Shown here in pieces: positions 63,788 through 64,000 of a stretch of DNA of 64,000 nucleotides. Position 1 is the first letter of the stretch. Each line of letters opens with the position of its first letter. The stretch spans positions 62,001-126,000 of the forward strand of contig CATLHM010000003.1 in assembly GCA_949949005.1 (NCBI GenBank). Direction: 5' to 3'. Below the pieces are notes generated by a model, which was not told the DNA's origin, made no database searches, and saw only the letters and a list, made by a program, of their open reading frames with translations. The position numbers and the translations under genes are program-made. Source of the stretch: an uncultured Lachnospiraceae bacterium. GTDB lineage: Bacteria; Bacillota; Clostridia; Lachnospirales; Lachnospiraceae.

Positions 63788-63994
63788 ATGAGAAATATAA
63801 GTAAAATGATATTTGACAAGGTTGCTGAGAATAAATTTTGCATTCAAATTGAGAGAAGCCGGGGTAGGGGAGCTAATGAGTCGATGTTTTTGGATGTAGA
63901 AACGGTTATGCAGCCAATTATTAAGATGAAAAGTGTGTTTAATGAATGCGATGATGATTATGTGCCGGATTTGTCTTTTGTACATGAGAGATAG
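63788..63994 (+). CDS. Small unknown protein
   Basis: 68 residues with AGGAAGGGC 6 bases upstream of the ATG, ending in TAG 6 bases before the window edge. Contains a basic patch (IERSRGRGANE) and an acidic end (NECDDDYVPD). No family recognised. It follows Rpn copy 2 by 31 bases and may be co-transcribed. Confidence 0.5.
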   Translation: MRNISKMIFDKVAENKFCIQIERSRGRGANESMFLDVETVMQPIIKMKSVFNECDDDYVPDLSFVHER

Positions 63995-64000
63995 TTGCAT

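Noticed and set aside
1..64000. CRISPR arrays, tRNA or rRNA genes, phage structural genes
   Set aside because: Reading through the window I found no regularly spaced repeats, no T-loop/acceptor pattern and no phage-type proteins. A tRNAscan and CRISPR search would settle it.

Overview
The window looks like a chromosome segment of a Clostridia bacterium, most likely Lachnospiraceae. The evidence is gene content and order: era-yqzL-recO, single-chain glycyl-tRNA synthetase followed by alaS, rpsU, scpA-scpB, two sporulation-type D,D-carboxypeptidases, a CmpB-type membrane protein, and a sodium-pump/transcarboxylase operon, with AGGAGG-type ribosome sites throughout. This is inferred from gene families; no 16S or tRNA gene is present.

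Bases 1-28300 are mostly housekeeping. They hold the tail of an AAA ATPase with a nuclease-like C-terminus, an XRE-regulator/methyltransferase fusion, an M16C metallopeptidase behind a roughly 270-nt structured leader, era, yqzL, recO, glyQS, alaS, rpsU, two D,D-carboxypeptidases on opposite strands, a phosphoesterase, scpAB and an asparaginase. A five-gene operon (21293-26649) encodes two different carboxyltransferases, one biotin carrier and the membrane beta and gamma subunits of a Na+-translocating decarboxylase. A NYN-nuclease protein with two OST-HTH/LOTUS domains and a small XRE regulator follow.

Bases 28487-60322 are a surface-glycan locus. It starts with a Ser/Thr-rich secreted protein, a GT-C membrane glycosyltransferase, an SH3-domain membrane protein, a GT2 enzyme and an ABC exporter pair. 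From about 33 kb the DNA becomes strikingly AT-rich, which suggests acquisition. Two parallel sets of parts follow (34528-38635 and 38740-43672), each with a small unknown protein, a glycosyltransferase, a sugar or alcohol kinase, a nucleotidyltransferase and a HAD domain. These probably make activated building blocks.

Bases 43741-60322 look like a glycan-acylation system. A Dlt-like set (SGNH protein, DltA-like adenylating ligase, carrier protein, MBOAT, plus a GNAT) is joined to a miniature polyketide/fatty-acid line. That line has an orphan acyl-CoA carboxyltransferase, FabD, two ketoacyl synthase III/ketoreductase pairs, two carrier proteins, a GNAT broken by a frameshift, a methyltransferase and an acyl ligase fused to a nitroreductase. 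There is no dehydratase, enoyl reductase or FabF, so the likely products are short hydroxylated acyl groups (3-hydroxybutyryl or 3,5-dihydroxyhexanoyl type). I infer they are attached to the exported glycan. This is the best candidate for an undescribed system here.

The right end (60581-63756) holds a roughly 1.2-kb direct repeat. Each copy has a conserved hairpin leader and an Rpn/PD-(D/E)XK nuclease gene with a variable Glu-Gly tract. The copies flank a metallo-beta-lactamase-fold hydrolase.
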